A stretch of DNA of 64,000 bases from Pseudomonas tumuqii (GTDB taxonomy: Bacteria; Pseudomonadota; Gammaproteobacteria; Pseudomonadales; Pseudomonadaceae): the NCBI RefSeq assembly GCF_013184545.1, contig NZ_JAAOJA010000002.1, positions 310,001-374,000 on the forward strand. The letters are read 5' to 3'. Position 1 is the first letter of the stretch. Every line of letters begins with the position of its first letter. The notes beneath the pieces were generated by a model. It was not told where the DNA came from, searched no databases, and saw nothing but the letters and a program-made list of their open reading frames with translations. The position numbers were made by a program, and so were the translations under genes. Below, in pieces: positions 36,352-45,668 of this stretch.

Positions 36352-38135
36352 AAGGTCTTCGCCAGAGCCCTGGGCACCGGCACCGGGAATTCCAGCAGCT
36401 GTTGGGCAAAGGCCTTGCCTTGCGGGTCGATGCGCAGGCTGGCGACGCCACCGCCGCCCAGGGCATTTTCCAGCAGAAAATTCAGGCTGTGGCTGCCCGG
36501 CAGATACCAGCGGGTTACCTTGCCGTTCTGCGGGTCGAGGGTGTGCTGCATCCATTCGGCCACGCTAGCCTCGGTCAGCGCAGCGGCGATCCAGGCCAAG
36601 TACTCGGGCTTTCTGGCCATGACGCCGATATTGCTGTGGTTGCCCTTGTCGCCGGAGCGGGCCACCGCCAGCTTGATCAGCGGCACGCGGGTCTCGGGCT
36701 GGCCGGTTGGGAGCGGGGCGGCGATATCGGCGGCGACCTGGGTCGCATCGAAAGCATCGAGCCGCGGCAGGGCCACCGGGCGACGTGCGCCATCGATTTC
36801 CACTTCCAGGGCGCAGGTGCTCTTGGCGGTGAGGAAGCTGAACAGGCGGATCACCGGGTAGACGCTCGGGCGGCCGCCGATTATCCCGGTCAGGCCCGGC
36901 GCCATGCCGGTGGCAGCCTGGGCGATCTCGCGGGAGAACAGGATCAAGGCGTCCTTCTTGGCATGGCGCACGGCGATCTTGATCACGATCTCGCGGCTGT
37001 CCGTGCGCCGGCCATGGCGGCCGTAGGTGGCCTCGGCGCCGAGCAGTTCGATGCTGACTTCCTTATAGGGGCCCCAGCCGCGTTCGGCGAACAGTTCAGC
37101 GGTCTTGTTGATAATCGCCTGGCTGACCCGCTCGGCCTTTCTCACTGCATCGATGCCCGCCATCAGGCAACTGGCGGTGCAGCGGAAACCATCCGGGTAG
37201 GTGGCGCTGACCTTGTACTGGTCGGTGGGTGGCAGGCCCCTGGCACCGTGCAGTTCGACGCGGTTGTCGCCGACCTGGGTAAGCGTGACCCGGGTGAAGT
37301 CGCAGACCACATCGGGCAGAAGATAGGCGTGTGGGTCGCCGATCTCGTAGAGCATCTGCTCGCCCACGCTAAAGGGGGTGAGCAGGCCGCCGGAGCCCTC
37401 AGGTTTGCTCACCACGAAGCTGCCGTCGGCGGCGACTTCCACCACCGGGAAGCCGATGTGCTCGTAGTCCGGCACGCTGTCCCAGTCGGTGAAGTTGCCA
37501 CCGGTGCACTGCGCGCCGCATTCGATGATATGCCCGGCCAGCGCGGCCTGGGCCAGCTGGTCATAGTCCTGCCAGCGCCAGCCGAACTCATGCACCAGGG
37601 CGGCGCTGACCACCGCGCTGTCGACCACGCGGCCGGTGATGACGATGTCCGCGCCCAGTTCCAGCGCCTCGACTATGCCCGGTGCGCCTAGGTAGGCGTT
37701 GACCGAGACGCAGAAGGGCGGCAGCGGTGCGCCGTTGAACATCTCCACGCTACCGGCCCTGGCCAGTTCGCCGAGCTGGGGCTGCAGGTTGTCGCCATGC
37801 AGCACGGCAATCTTCAGGTTGACCCCGGCCTCCGAGCAGGCGGCGGTCAAGGCTGCAGCGCAGGCGCTGGGATTGACTCCGCCGGCGTTGCTGATGACAC
37901 GGATCTTCTTCGCCGCGATGTCCTGCAACAGCGGCGCGAGGGTCTCCACGAAATCGCTGGCGTAGCCGGCATCCGGCTTCTTCATCCGCGCGCCGGCCAT
38001 GATCGACATGGTCACTTCGGCCAGGTAGTCGAACACCAGATAATCCAGCTCGGTGCCGCGCACCAACTGGGCCGCTGCGGTGGAGGTATCACCCCAGAAG
38101 GCTGAGGCGCAGCCGATGCGTACGGTTTTGCTCAT
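36348..38135 (-). CDS. atuA: Acyclic terpene utilisation protein AtuA
   Basis: A 595-residue cytoplasmic protein of the AtuA family (DUF1446) with an N-terminal core ([57 protein letters not shown]) and a C-terminal small domain ([20 protein letters not shown]). Its reaction is not established in any organism I know of, although atuA is required for growth on citronellol/geraniol. It is the first gene of the operon, facing atuR across an operator region. The last codons lie in a palindromic repeat. Confidence 0.92.
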   Translation of the reverse strand: MSKTVRIGCASAFWGDTSTAAAQLVRGTELDYLVFDYLAEVTMSIMAGARMKKPDAGYASDFVETLAPLLQDIAAKKIRVISNAGGVNPSACAAALTAACSEAGVNLKIAVLHGDNLQPQLGELARAGSVEMFNGAPLPPFCVSVNAYLGAPGIVEALELGADIVITGRVVDSAVVSAALVHEFGWRWQDYDQLAQAALAGHIIECGAQCTGGNFTDWDSVPDYEHIGFPVVEVAADGSFVVSKPEGSGGLLTPFSVGEQMLYEIGDPHAYLLPDVVCDFTRVTLTQVGDNRVELHGARGLPPTDQYKVSATYPDGFRCTASCLMAGIDAVRKAERVSQAIINKTAELFAERGWGPYKEVSIELLGAEATYGRHGRRTDSREIVIKIAVRHAKKDALILFSREIAQAATGMAPGLTGIIGGRPSVYPVIRLFSFLTAKSTCALEVEIDGARRPVALPRLDAFDATQVAADIAAPLPTGQPETRVPLIKLAVARSGDKGNHSNIGVMARKPEYLAWIAAALTEASVAEWMQHTLDPQNGKVTRWYLPGSHSLNFLLENALGGGGVASLRIDPQGKAFAQQLLEFPVPVPRALAKTL

Positions 38136-38177
38136 GGGAAAGGTCCGCAAGACGGAAATGGGATGAATCGAAGGCTA

Positions 38178-38193
38178 CCAAGCAAGCGCTTGG
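38178..38193 (-). promoter_or_regulatory. Candidate AtuR operator 1
   Basis: CCAAGCAAGCGCTTGG, the exact reverse complement of the site at 38235-38250. Each has hexamer arms CCAAGC/GCTTGG with a 4-base spacer. AtuR of P. aeruginosa is reported to bind two inverted repeats in this same intergenic region. Confidence 0.75.
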
Positions 38194-38234
38194 TTGAAAA
38201 GCCCCGAAGTCGATCTTTCTCAAGCAAAGTACGC

Positions 38235-38250
38235 CCAAGCGCTTGCTTGG
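38235..38250 (+). promoter_or_regulatory. Candidate AtuR operator 2
   Basis: CCAAGCGCTTGCTTGG, identical to operator 1 on the other strand, centre-to-centre 57 bases away. The two copies face each other. Confidence 0.75.
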
Positions 38251-38367
38251 GTAGCTCGCGCAGCATAAATTTCACCAATAACGACAAGCACTTGGGCAAA
38301 TAATCCGGGAGATGGCCGGTAATCGCGTTTTTGTCCAAGGCCTATAGAGAGCCGGAGAGTATTTAGC

Positions 38368-38991
38368 GTGGATGATCAACAAGCTCAGGCGGTGATGCGC
38401 GATCTGGTGGCCAGTGGGCAGATCACCGACCCGGACAGCGCGCGCGGCAAGCTGCTGCAAACCGCGGCGCACCTGTTTCGCAGCAAGGGCTACGAGCGCA
38501 CCACGGTGCGCGACCTGGCCAGCGCCGTGGGTATTCAGTCCGGCAGCATCTTTCATCACTTCAAGAGCAAGGACGAGATCCTGCGTTCGGTGATGGAGGA
38601 AACCATCCGCTACAACACCGCCCTGATGCAGGCTTCATTAGCCGAGGCGAGCAACTTGCGTGAGCGAGTGCTGGCGCTGATCCGCTGCGAATTGCAGTCG
38701 ATCATGGGCGGCACCGGCGAGGCCATGGCGGTGCTGGTCTACGAATGGCGTTCGCTTTCTGAACCCAGCCAGCAATTTATCCTGGCGTTGCGTGACACTT
38801 ACGAGCAGTTGTGGCTGGATGTCCTGAGCGAGGCCAGGGCAGAGGGATATTTCAAGGCCGATCCCTTTATCCTCCGCCGCTTCCTCACTGGCGCCTTGAG
38901 TTGGACCACGACCTGGTTCCGACCCGAAGGGCCGATGAGCCTGGATCAGCTGGCTGAAGAGGCACTTTCGCTGGTGCTCAAAGAGGTTTGA
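38368..38991 (+). CDS. atuR: TetR family repressor of the atu cluster
   Basis: A 207-residue TetR-type protein with HTH at residues about 30-75 (YERTTVRDLASAVGIQSGSI then FHHFKSKDEILRSV) and a C-terminal ligand/dimer domain. The start is GTG at 38368 after GGAGAG. It is divergent from atuA. AtuR represses atuA-G until a pathway intermediate, probably an acyl-CoA, releases it; that inducer is an inference. Confidence 0.92.
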   Translation: MDDQQAQAVMRDLVASGQITDPDSARGKLLQTAAHLFRSKGYERTTVRDLASAVGIQSGSIFHHFKSKDEILRSVMEETIRYNTALMQASLAEASNLRERVLALIRCELQSIMGGTGEAMAVLVYEWRSLSEPSQQFILALRDTYEQLWLDVLSEARAEGYFKADPFILRRFLTGALSWTTTWFRPEGPMSLDQLAEEALSLVLKEV

Positions 38992-39070
38992 GCGTTCAAT
39001 ACCCGCTAATGGCCTTTTGGTAGCACTTTCGCGGTTAGGGAATTTCCGCCCAGCTAACACAAGGAGCCGC

Positions 39071-39889
39071 TTGCGGCCTGGTGTCGCTTTCGAGGTGGGT
39101 GATTTGCGCGTGCTATTCAGGGGACTGCTGATTGCGCTGGGTCTGTCGACCGCCTTGCCGGTGCTGGCAGGCGAGCAGGTGCGGGTCGGCGCCTACCATT
39201 TCCCTCCCTATGTGGTTAAACCGGAAAGCGCCGCGCCCGGGGGCGTGCTGCCGGAGTTGCTGGCGGCCCTGAATGCTTTGCAGAGCGACTATCAGTTCAC
39301 TCTGGTGCCGACCTCGGTGACCCGTCGTTACCGTGACCTGGAAAGTGGCCGTTTCGATCTGATCCTGTTCGAGTCGCCGGGGTGGGGGTGGCAGGACACG
39401 GCGCATGTCGCTTTGGATCTGCATATCGAAGATGCCGAAGTCTATGTCGCGCTCGCCAAGCCGGGGCGTGACCAGGGCTATTTCGATCAGCTCAAGGGCA
39501 AACGGCTGGCGCTATACAACGGCTATCACTACGGTTTCGCCGGCTTCAATGCGGATCAGCAATTCCTTCGCGAGAATTTTTCCGCGGTGCTGACCTACTC
39601 GCATGACAGCAACCTGTTGATGCTCATCCGTCAGCGGGCGGATATCGCCGTGATTACCCGTTCTTATCTGCAGAGCTACCAGCGTCGTCATCCCGAGCGC
39701 AGCAAGGCTTTGCTGGTATCGCAGCGGGTCGATCAGTTTTACCAGCACCATGCATTGTTCCGTACCCAGTCACCACTGACGCCAGAGACGTTCGCCACGC
39801 TGCTGCTGGCGCTGAACCGCCATGGGCAACTGGATGCCTTGCTCCATCGCTACCAGTTGGTGGTGCCGGAGCGTCTGACGGATGACTGA
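39071..39889 (+). CDS. Periplasmic substrate-binding-fold protein (SBP_bac_3-like), paralogue 1
   Basis: A protein of about 272 residues with a signal-type segment (LLIALGLSTALPVLAG) and a binding-protein fold: VRVGAYHFPPYVVKPES, GVLPELLAALNALQSDY, TRRYRDLESGRFDL and LYNGYHYGFAGFNAD. I give TTG 39071, which has AAGGAG four bases before it; GTG 39110 would give a cleaner signal peptide and is a real alternative. It shares most motifs with the next gene. No permease or ATPase is nearby, so it may be an orphan receptor or sensor. Confidence 0.8.
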   Translation: MRPGVAFEVGDLRVLFRGLLIALGLSTALPVLAGEQVRVGAYHFPPYVVKPESAAPGGVLPELLAALNALQSDYQFTLVPTSVTRRYRDLESGRFDLILFESPGWGWQDTAHVALDLHIEDAEVYVALAKPGRDQGYFDQLKGKRLALYNGYHYGFAGFNADQQFLRENFSAVLTYSHDSNLLMLIRQRADIAVITRSYLQSYQRRHPERSKALLVSQRVDQFYQHHALFRTQSPLTPETFATLLLALNRHGQLDALLHRYQLVVPERLTDD

Positions 39890-39961
39890 TACCACCCTGT
39901 TCGGTCAGCTTTTCCTGGGGTAGGCTGTTTTCCACGCGCCAATAGGGATATCGGGGGGTAT

Positions 39962-40783
39962 ATGTCGCGGTTGCTGCACAGGGTGGTCAGGGGTTGTGCA
40001 TTAGGCGTGGCGCTGTTGGCTGCCGGGCCGCTTGCAGCCCAGCAAGTGGTGCATGTCGGCGGCGCTTTTTTTCCGCCATATGTGCTCAAGGCGGAGCAGT
40101 CGCAGCATGCCGGCTTGCTGCCGCAATTGCTCGATGCGCTTAACCGGGCGCAGAGCGATTTCCGCTTCATTGTGCGACCTACTTCGATTCCCCGGCGTTA
40201 TCGGGATTTCGAGGATGGGCGGATTGATATGTCGATGTTCGAAAACCCGGCCTGGGGCTGGCAGGGTATTGCCCACAGCGTCGTCGACATGGGCCTGGAA
40301 GATGCCGAAGTGTTCGTCGCGCGGGTCGAGTCGGGGCGCGGACAGGGTTATTTCAAGCGGCTCCGAGGCAAGCGTCTGGCGCTGTTCAATGGTTACCATT
40401 ATGGTTTCGCCGACTTCAACGCCGATCCGCATTTCCTCGCGAAAAACTTCAATGCGGTCCTGAGCTATTCCCACGACAGCAACCTGCTCATGGTGCTGCA
40501 TGGGCGAGCGGATATCGCCCTGGCCACGCGTTCCTATGTCAGCGATTTTCTCCAGCGTCATCGGCAATACGCCGGGCAGTTGCTGATTTCCCAGCGGGTC
40601 GACCAGCGCTACCTGCATCAGGCGCTGCTGCGCCCCGCAGCCCCGATCAGTGCGGCGCAACTTGGCCGGTTATTCGAGCAGCTACGTCGCAATGGCCAAT
40701 TGGCCGCGATCTTCGCGCCTTCGCAGATCGCGGTCAGGCCAGGCGTAGCGGATAGCTCAGTAACAGCAGGTGTGACAGATTGA
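39962..40783 (+). CDS. Periplasmic substrate-binding-fold protein, paralogue 2
   Basis: A 273-residue protein with a signal peptide (GCALGVALLAAGPLAAQ) and the same order of motifs as the gene before it: HVGGAFFPPYVLKAEQ, GLLPQLLDALNRAQSDF, PRRYRDFEDGRIDMSMFENP and LFNGYHYGFADFNAD. The pair clearly arose by tandem duplication. No transporter accompanies it. Its last 50 bases overlap the convergent CPBP gene. Confidence 0.84.
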   Translation: MSRLLHRVVRGCALGVALLAAGPLAAQQVVHVGGAFFPPYVLKAEQSQHAGLLPQLLDALNRAQSDFRFIVRPTSIPRRYRDFEDGRIDMSMFENPAWGWQGIAHSVVDMGLEDAEVFVARVESGRGQGYFKRLRGKRLALFNGYHYGFADFNADPHFLAKNFNAVLSYSHDSNLLMVLHGRADIALATRSYVSDFLQRHRQYAGQLLISQRVDQRYLHQALLRPAAPISAAQLGRLFEQLRRNGQLAAIFAPSQIAVRPGVADSSVTAGVTD

Positions 40784-41492
40784 CCGCGCCGTGCAGGGCA
40801 ACGGCCACGCGCAGTCGACCACTGTAGTGGAACGCCAGGCCGTAACCCAGGCCTGCGATAGTCGCGACCACGGCAAATAACGGACTGAAGGGTACATGCA
40901 CGGCGCCGAACAGCACGGCAGTCAGCAGCATGCCCGGCCAGATACCCAGCCAGCCGACCAGGTGAGTCTGCAGCAGGCCGCGAAACACTAGCTCTTCGGC
41001 CAAGACCGCCACACCCAGGTTGACCGCCAGCCACAGCCACAACTGCTCCGGCCATTTTGGCTGCCAGGCGACCAGATCCAGGGCCAAGGCCAGCAGTGGT
41101 ATGCCGGCCAGGGTCAGCAGCACCACCGCCCAGGCTTGTTGCGCTCGTGGTGCGCGCCCCCGGGCCTGGCCTAGCCACCAGGCCAGCAAGGTTAAGCCGA
41201 CCAGTAATTTGTCCCAGGACAGGTGCACGGTGTAGGGCGCGGCATCGCTGCTGATCTGCCGTGGCATCGACAATGGCCAGGGCGCGAAACCCGGTACCAG
41301 GTGAGCGGCGAGGGCGATGCTGGCGAGCAGGCTGAGGCACCACCACAGGCGCTCGGGCAGTGCTTTGTCGGCAGTCAGCAGCAGGGCGATGAACAGCAGG
41401 CCGACGGCCAGCCCTATGGGTTGGATAAAACCCAGGCCAAAGCCCAGCCCCAGGCCCAGGATCGGCAGCAACAGACGAAGGTGTAATGGCAC
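40734..41492 (-). CDS. CPBP family intramembrane metalloprotease
   Basis: A 252-residue protein with about seven or eight hydrophobic helices. The CPBP (Rce1/abortive-phage-like) motifs are present: EELVFRGLLQT, then FGAVHVPF and HGAVNLSH, giving the Glu-Glu-x3-Arg and two His sites. Start GTG 41492 follows AAGGAG with five-base spacing. Bacterial CPBP proteins process prenylated or peptide substrates or act as membrane proteases; the substrate here is unknown. It overlaps the preceding convergent gene by 50 bases. Confidence 0.85.
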   Translation of the reverse strand: MPLHLRLLLPILGLGLGFGLGFIQPIGLAVGLLFIALLLTADKALPERLWWCLSLLASIALAAHLVPGFAPWPLSMPRQISSDAAPYTVHLSWDKLLVGLTLLAWWLGQARGRAPRAQQAWAVVLLTLAGIPLLALALDLVAWQPKWPEQLWLWLAVNLGVAVLAEELVFRGLLQTHLVGWLGIWPGMLLTAVLFGAVHVPFSPLFAVVATIAGLGYGLAFHYSGRLRVAVALHGAVNLSHLLLLSYPLRLA

Positions 41493-41541
41493 GGCGGCTC
41501 CTTGTCGGGGCCGCAGTTTAGCGCTGGAGCGCGGTGCAGGG

Positions 41542-42963
41542 TTACTCGAAATAGCGCCCGAGCAGGTGCGGATCGTCGAAGTGGGCGCGGCCGATAAAGG
41601 CCGTGGCATGCTTGCCCCACTGGCGCATGGCGCCAGGCGAGGCGACGCCGGATGGCCACAGCAGCCAGCGTTCCAGGCGCTCGCTGCCGGGCACCAGACC
41701 GTCGTTGGCGTACAGGCTGCGCCGGCCTTGTGGGTGAGGCAGCTCGCGTAACTGGTCGAGCGTCTGGCGTTGGTAGTGCACGGGCGGGTAGGGCGTGCGG
41801 CGGGCATCGACCCAGTGCAGGCGATGTTCGCCGGCGCTCAACCACAGGGTCGCCGCCGTATCGCCGTTGAAGCTCAGGCGTTGGGTCCGGCGCGCTTCTT
41901 CATCGACGTTCTGGCGCACTTGCAGGGGCGAGTCCGCTGGCAGGTAGAAACTGTGCCAGCAGCCACAGGGGTGGATGCTGTCGTAGAGCAGAGCCTTGCC
42001 CTGTTGGTCGAGGGTGACGCGCCAGAGCAAACCGTCCAGCTCGCCACCGTACAGATCCAGGGCATGGGGCTTGGGGCGCTGGCTGAACCAGAGCTGGTAG
42101 ATCAGTTGCAGGTGCCAGCGGCCGTTCAATTGACTCCAGCTGCTGTGCTGGTAAAGACGCGCATGCAGCGGATTGAAATCCCGGCTGCCGTCATGCCGGT
42201 AAAACGGGCTGCCGATACGGTCACTGCGGCTGGCTTGGGCGATTTTCAGCGAGGGGGCGTGGCGGGCGAACAGTGCGTCGAGTTGCTGTGCATCCGCCTG
42301 CGGCAGGCCGAGGTCATCCTCCGCCAACCTCAGCGGCAGCGGCAACGCTTCCTGCGCAATCGGCTGGTAGCTCAACCAGTGCGCGCCGTCCGTGGGCGCC
42401 GTGGCCTGGGCGTCGGCCTGCTGCCAGGCGGCAATGCCTCGGCGCAAGATCGGCTTGAACAGCGGGTAGAGGCCCAGGCTGCGCGCCCAGTCGCGATAAT
42501 CGTCGGGTACCTGTGCAGCCTCGACTGCACGGGTAAACGCCTTGGGGTCGGCGCTCAGGCGTTCGACCTGGCGGGCGCGGCAGGCGCCCAGGGCCTCTTG
42601 CCGGGCCGGGCTGTGCCAGTCGCGGCGCTGGGTGGCGGGCAATTGGGCGATTTCGATCCGGCTGGCTTCGGCGTCGCGGGCGGCCAGGTAGCGCAGCCAC
42701 TGGCGGCGTTGCTGCGGGCTGTCTGCGCTGGCGCCAAGGGCGGCGAGGACTCTATCGCTGCGCAGACCGATGAAACCGGGTAATCGATGGTACTGCGCAT
42801 CCCGATGGGCCTGGGTGGCCTCCGGCAATTGGCTGAACAGCACCGCGCAGTTGTCAGCCGGTGCGGCCGGCTCATGTGCGCAACCCACCACTAGCCCCGC
42901 CAGCAGGCTAGCGCTGATCAGCGTCCTTGGCGTCCTGGGCTTCCATCTCGACTTTACGTTCAC
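41542..42963 (-). CDS. Predicted lipoprotein of unknown function
   Basis: A 473-residue protein with a basic N-terminus and lipobox LLAGLVVGC (Cys about residue 28). It has no family I can name. Notable segments are SFYLPADSPLQV and HPCGCWHSFY, a conserved-looking Cys-Gly-Cys near residue 315, and GSPFYRHDGSRDFNPLHARL. Start GTG 42963 lies 56 bases inside the upstream DUF2897 gene, so translation is probably coupled. It is likely an outer- or inner-membrane-anchored periplasmic protein. Confidence 0.75.
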   Translation of the reverse strand: MNVKSRWKPRTPRTLISASLLAGLVVGCAHEPAAPADNCAVLFSQLPEATQAHRDAQYHRLPGFIGLRSDRVLAALGASADSPQQRRQWLRYLAARDAEASRIEIAQLPATQRRDWHSPARQEALGACRARQVERLSADPKAFTRAVEAAQVPDDYRDWARSLGLYPLFKPILRRGIAAWQQADAQATAPTDGAHWLSYQPIAQEALPLPLRLAEDDLGLPQADAQQLDALFARHAPSLKIAQASRSDRIGSPFYRHDGSRDFNPLHARLYQHSSWSQLNGRWHLQLIYQLWFSQRPKPHALDLYGGELDGLLWRVTLDQQGKALLYDSIHPCGCWHSFYLPADSPLQVRQNVDEEARRTQRLSFNGDTAATLWLSAGEHRLHWVDARRTPYPPVHYQRQTLDQLRELPHPQGRRSLYANDGLVPGSERLERWLLWPSGVASPGAMRQWGKHATAFIGRAHFDDPHLLGRYFE

Positions 42964-43084
42964 GGATTTTCTGCAGTTGCTCTTCGGTTAGCGGCAAGGG
43001 TTTGGCGGTTCGCAGCAGCACCATCAAGCCGGCCACGATAGAGCCGAGAACAAGCACTATCAGTAGCCAGATATACCAAGGCAT
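42908..43084 (-). CDS. DUF2897 family small membrane protein
   Basis: A 58-residue protein, MPWYIWLLIVLVLGSIVAGL at the start (one membrane helix) followed by LPLTEEQLQKIRERK and an acidic/basic tail, as in DUF2897. Function unknown. It overlaps the start of the lipoprotein gene by 56 bases in another frame, and lies upstream of it on the same strand. Confidence 0.82.
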   Translation of the reverse strand: MPWYIWLLIVLVLGSIVAGLMVLLRTAKPLPLTEEQLQKIRERKVEMEAQDAKDADQR

Positions 43085-43142
43085 GGTCGGCTCCTCGGGG
43101 CGTGAAGTGGAGCCTTCACCTTAGCGCGCCTGGCCGGGCTTG

Positions 43143-43937
43143 TCAGGTTGGTAATTGCGCCACGGCCTGCAGGTTGCTGTCGTCTTTGAGCGTAACCCCG
43201 GAGAGTTGCAGGCGCAGCGCTGCGCGCGTCAGGTAGTCGAGCTTGTGTGCGGCCAGGGCGTAGGGCAAACCTTCGGGGCGCACATTGGAGATGCAGTTGC
43301 GCTGGCTGTCCATGCTGCCGACCTGCGGCTGGTAGGTGAGGTACAGGCCCAGGCTGTCCGGTGAGGTCAGCCCCGGCCGTTCACCGATCAGCACTATTAC
43401 CAGGCGCGCACGCAGGGCCACGGCGATGCCGTCGCCGATTGCCACCCGGCCTTGTTCGGCGAGTACCACCGGGGTATTGGCCCAGTCAGTGTCGAAGCGT
43501 TGGCGAAACGCCAGCAGCAGTGGCAAGGCATGGCGTTGCACGGCGATGGACGACAGGCCGTCGGCGATGACGATGACCAGCTCGGGTGCGGCCAGTTCGT
43601 GCAGCAGGTGGGCGCGGCAGTCGTCGTGCAGGTGGCGGCCATAGTCGGGCCGGAGCAGGTAGGTCTGCCGGTCTTCGGCGTTGCTGTGCACCTGCAGGGT
43701 GCGAAAGCCTTCGCCCTTGAGCTGATGCTTGAGCTCACTGAAATCCAGCGGCCGGTGCACCGCATCGCGGGCCTGGGCGTGGGCCAGGCCGAACTTCAGC
43801 ACCTCGCGGGTCGGCAGGCTGCAGCCGACGCGGCCGAGGGCGATGCGCGCCGAGGTGTGGGCGCGCAACTCGTCCCAGGGGTTGTGCTGGGCCAGCTCTA
43901 TCTTGGCCTGGGCCAGGCGGGTCTGTTCTTCACTCAT
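43143..43937 (-). CDS. eutC: Ethanolamine ammonia-lyase small subunit
   Basis: A 264-residue EutC. Typical stretches: DELRAHTSARIALGRVG, VVLAEQGRVAIGDGIAVAL, VIVLIGERPGLTSPDSLGLY and the C-terminal MDSQRNCISNVRPEGL. With EutB it splits ethanolamine to acetaldehyde and ammonia using adenosylcobalamin. It starts 12 bases after the eutB stop. Confidence 0.95.
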   Translation of the reverse strand: MSEEQTRLAQAKIELAQHNPWDELRAHTSARIALGRVGCSLPTREVLKFGLAHAQARDAVHRPLDFSELKHQLKGEGFRTLQVHSNAEDRQTYLLRPDYGRHLHDDCRAHLLHELAAPELVIVIADGLSSIAVQRHALPLLLAFRQRFDTDWANTPVVLAEQGRVAIGDGIAVALRARLVIVLIGERPGLTSPDSLGLYLTYQPQVGSMDSQRNCISNVRPEGLPYALAAHKLDYLTRAALRLQLSGVTLKDDSNLQAVAQLPT

Positions 43938-43949
43938 GCTTGGTGCTCC

Positions 43950-45344
43950 TCAGGCTGCGCCGGAGACATGCGGCAGTTGTTGCAGCAGGTGATGGCCGCG
44001 GCCGATTTCGCGCAGCTTGCCGCAGGGCTCGGTGATGGCCATGCGCGTCAGCCAGGCGTCGAATTCCGGCGCGCGCTTGAGGCCGAGCACGCTGCGCAGG
44101 TAGAGGGCATCGTGGAACGAGGTGCTCTGGTAGTTGAGCATGATGTCGTCGGCGCCGGGGATGCCCATGATGAAGTTGATCCCGGCCGCGCCGAGCAGGG
44201 TGAGCAGGCTGTCCATGTCGTCCTGGTCGGCTTCGGCGTGGTTGGTGTAGCAGACGTCGCAACCCATCGGCAGGCCGAGCAGCTTGGCGCAGAAGTGATC
44301 CTCCAGGCCGGCGCGGATGATCTGCTTGCCGTCGTAGAGGTATTCCGGACCGATGAAACCGACCACGGTATTCACCAGCAGCGGTTTGAACTCGCGGGCC
44401 ACGGCGTAGGCACGGGCCTCGCAGGTCTGCTGGTCGAGCCCAAAGTGACCACCGGCCGACAGCGCGCTGCCCTGGCCAGTCTCGAAGTACATGCAGTTGT
44501 CGCCGACCGTGCCGCGCTTGAGTGACAGCGCGGCCTCATGGGCTTCGCGGAGAATGCTCAGGGACACGCCAAAACTGCTGTTGGTCTTCTCGCTGCCGGC
44601 AATCGACTGGAACACCAGGTCGATCGGCGCGCCGGCTTCGATCGCCTGGATCTGCGTGGTGACGTGGGTCAGCACGCAGCTCTGCATGGGAATCTCGAAG
44701 TGCTGGCGGACCTCGTCCATCATCTGCCACAGGCGCATCAGGGTCGGCAGCGAGTCGCTGGCCGGGTTGATGCCGACGGTGGCATCGCCGGCGCCATACA
44801 GCAGGCCGTCGAGCAGGCTGGCGGCGATGCCGCGCACGTCGTCGGTGGGGTGGTTGGGTTGCAGGCGCACGGAAAGATGGCCCGGCAATCCCAGGGTGTT
44901 GCGAAAGGCGCTGACCACCCGGCACTTGCGCGCCACCAGGATCAGGTCCTGGTTGCGCATCAGCTTGCTCACTGCGGCCGCCATCTCCGGGGTGATACCG
45001 GCGGCGACGGCGGCGAGGATGCTGCTGTCGGTCGTGTCCAGCAGCAACCAGTCACGCAGGTCGCCGACCGTCAGGTGGCTGATCAGGGCGAAGGCCTGTT
45101 TGTCATGACGGTCGACGATCAGCCGGGTGACTTCGTCGCTTTCGTAGGGGATCAGCGCTTCATTGAGAAAGGTCTGCAAGGGCACGTCGGCCAGGGCCAG
45201 CTTGGCCGCCATTCGTTCCTCGTAGGTGGCCGCCGCCAACCCGGCCAGGTAGTCGCCGGAGCGCGCCGGGCTGGCCTTGGCCAATAGGGTCTTGAGGTCG
45301 GCGAAGCGATAGAGCATGGCGCCGACAGTGGTCTGATAGGGCAT
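43950..45344 (-). CDS. eutB: Ethanolamine ammonia-lyase large subunit
   Basis: A 464-residue EutB, the catalytic (beta/alpha)8-barrel subunit. Family segments include LANKASPARSGDYLAGLAA-like N-terminal text (near residue 20), NPASDSLPTLMRLWQMMDEV, FETGQGSALSAGGHFGLDQQ and MGCDVCYTNHAEADQDDMDS. No microcompartment, transporter or aldehyde-dehydrogenase gene is in this window, as in other non-compartment Pseudomonas eut clusters. The start follows no strong ribosome site. Confidence 0.95.
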   Translation of the reverse strand: MPYQTTVGAMLYRFADLKTLLAKASPARSGDYLAGLAAATYEERMAAKLALADVPLQTFLNEALIPYESDEVTRLIVDRHDKQAFALISHLTVGDLRDWLLLDTTDSSILAAVAAGITPEMAAAVSKLMRNQDLILVARKCRVVSAFRNTLGLPGHLSVRLQPNHPTDDVRGIAASLLDGLLYGAGDATVGINPASDSLPTLMRLWQMMDEVRQHFEIPMQSCVLTHVTTQIQAIEAGAPIDLVFQSIAGSEKTNSSFGVSLSILREAHEAALSLKRGTVGDNCMYFETGQGSALSAGGHFGLDQQTCEARAYAVAREFKPLLVNTVVGFIGPEYLYDGKQIIRAGLEDHFCAKLLGLPMGCDVCYTNHAEADQDDMDSLLTLLGAAGINFIMGIPGADDIMLNYQSTSFHDALYLRSVLGLKRAPEFDAWLTRMAITEPCGKLREIGRGHHLLQQLPHVSGAA

Positions 45345-45668
45345 ACGGGCTGCACTCCAACTCGCAAACGGCTGAGGGCGCTCAGCGGCAACCCCTTGCT
45401 ATTGCAGTGCCCATGCCAACATCTGATGTTTGACCTGGCAGGCGCTCCACGCAAGGCATTGGCAAGCTTGAACGACCGACGTTGCGCCATGCTCTGATTC
45501 ATTTTGGTGCGTCGGTTGGCCGGCTCACGCATGAGGGCACGGGCCTAGGCCAAGATGACAAGGCGATGACTGACGACGAAGCATTCGCTCGAGGCGTGAG
45601 AAGTGTCACAAGACGGCAACTTGGCGCTGATTGAATGGCGACTTTCAATCTACCGGGAGCTTCTGCCA
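45345..45668. other. Divergent gap between eutB and the CBS-kinase gene
   Basis: 324 bases. GGGAG at 45655-45659 serves the kinase ATG. I see no strong promoter boxes, no sigma54-type GG/GC pair with correct spacing, no cobalamin-riboswitch-like structure and no credible ORF. Confidence 0.5.

Larger units (their letters stand above)
38136..38367. promoter_or_regulatory. atuA–atuR divergent promoter region
   Basis: 232 bases containing two strong inverted copies of an operator (next entries) and a weaker third palindrome CAAGCACTTG at 38285-38294. A GGAGAG ribosome site for atuR is at 38354-38359. Clear -35/-10 boxes were not assigned. Confidence 0.6.

Noticed and set aside
40734..41492. CPBP protease as an abortive-infection defence gene
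   Set aside because: The family is mostly housekeeping in bacteria, and no other defence gene or mobile context is nearby.
45345..45668. Cobalamin riboswitch before eutB
   Set aside because: No B12-box-like sequence or suitable structure could be found.
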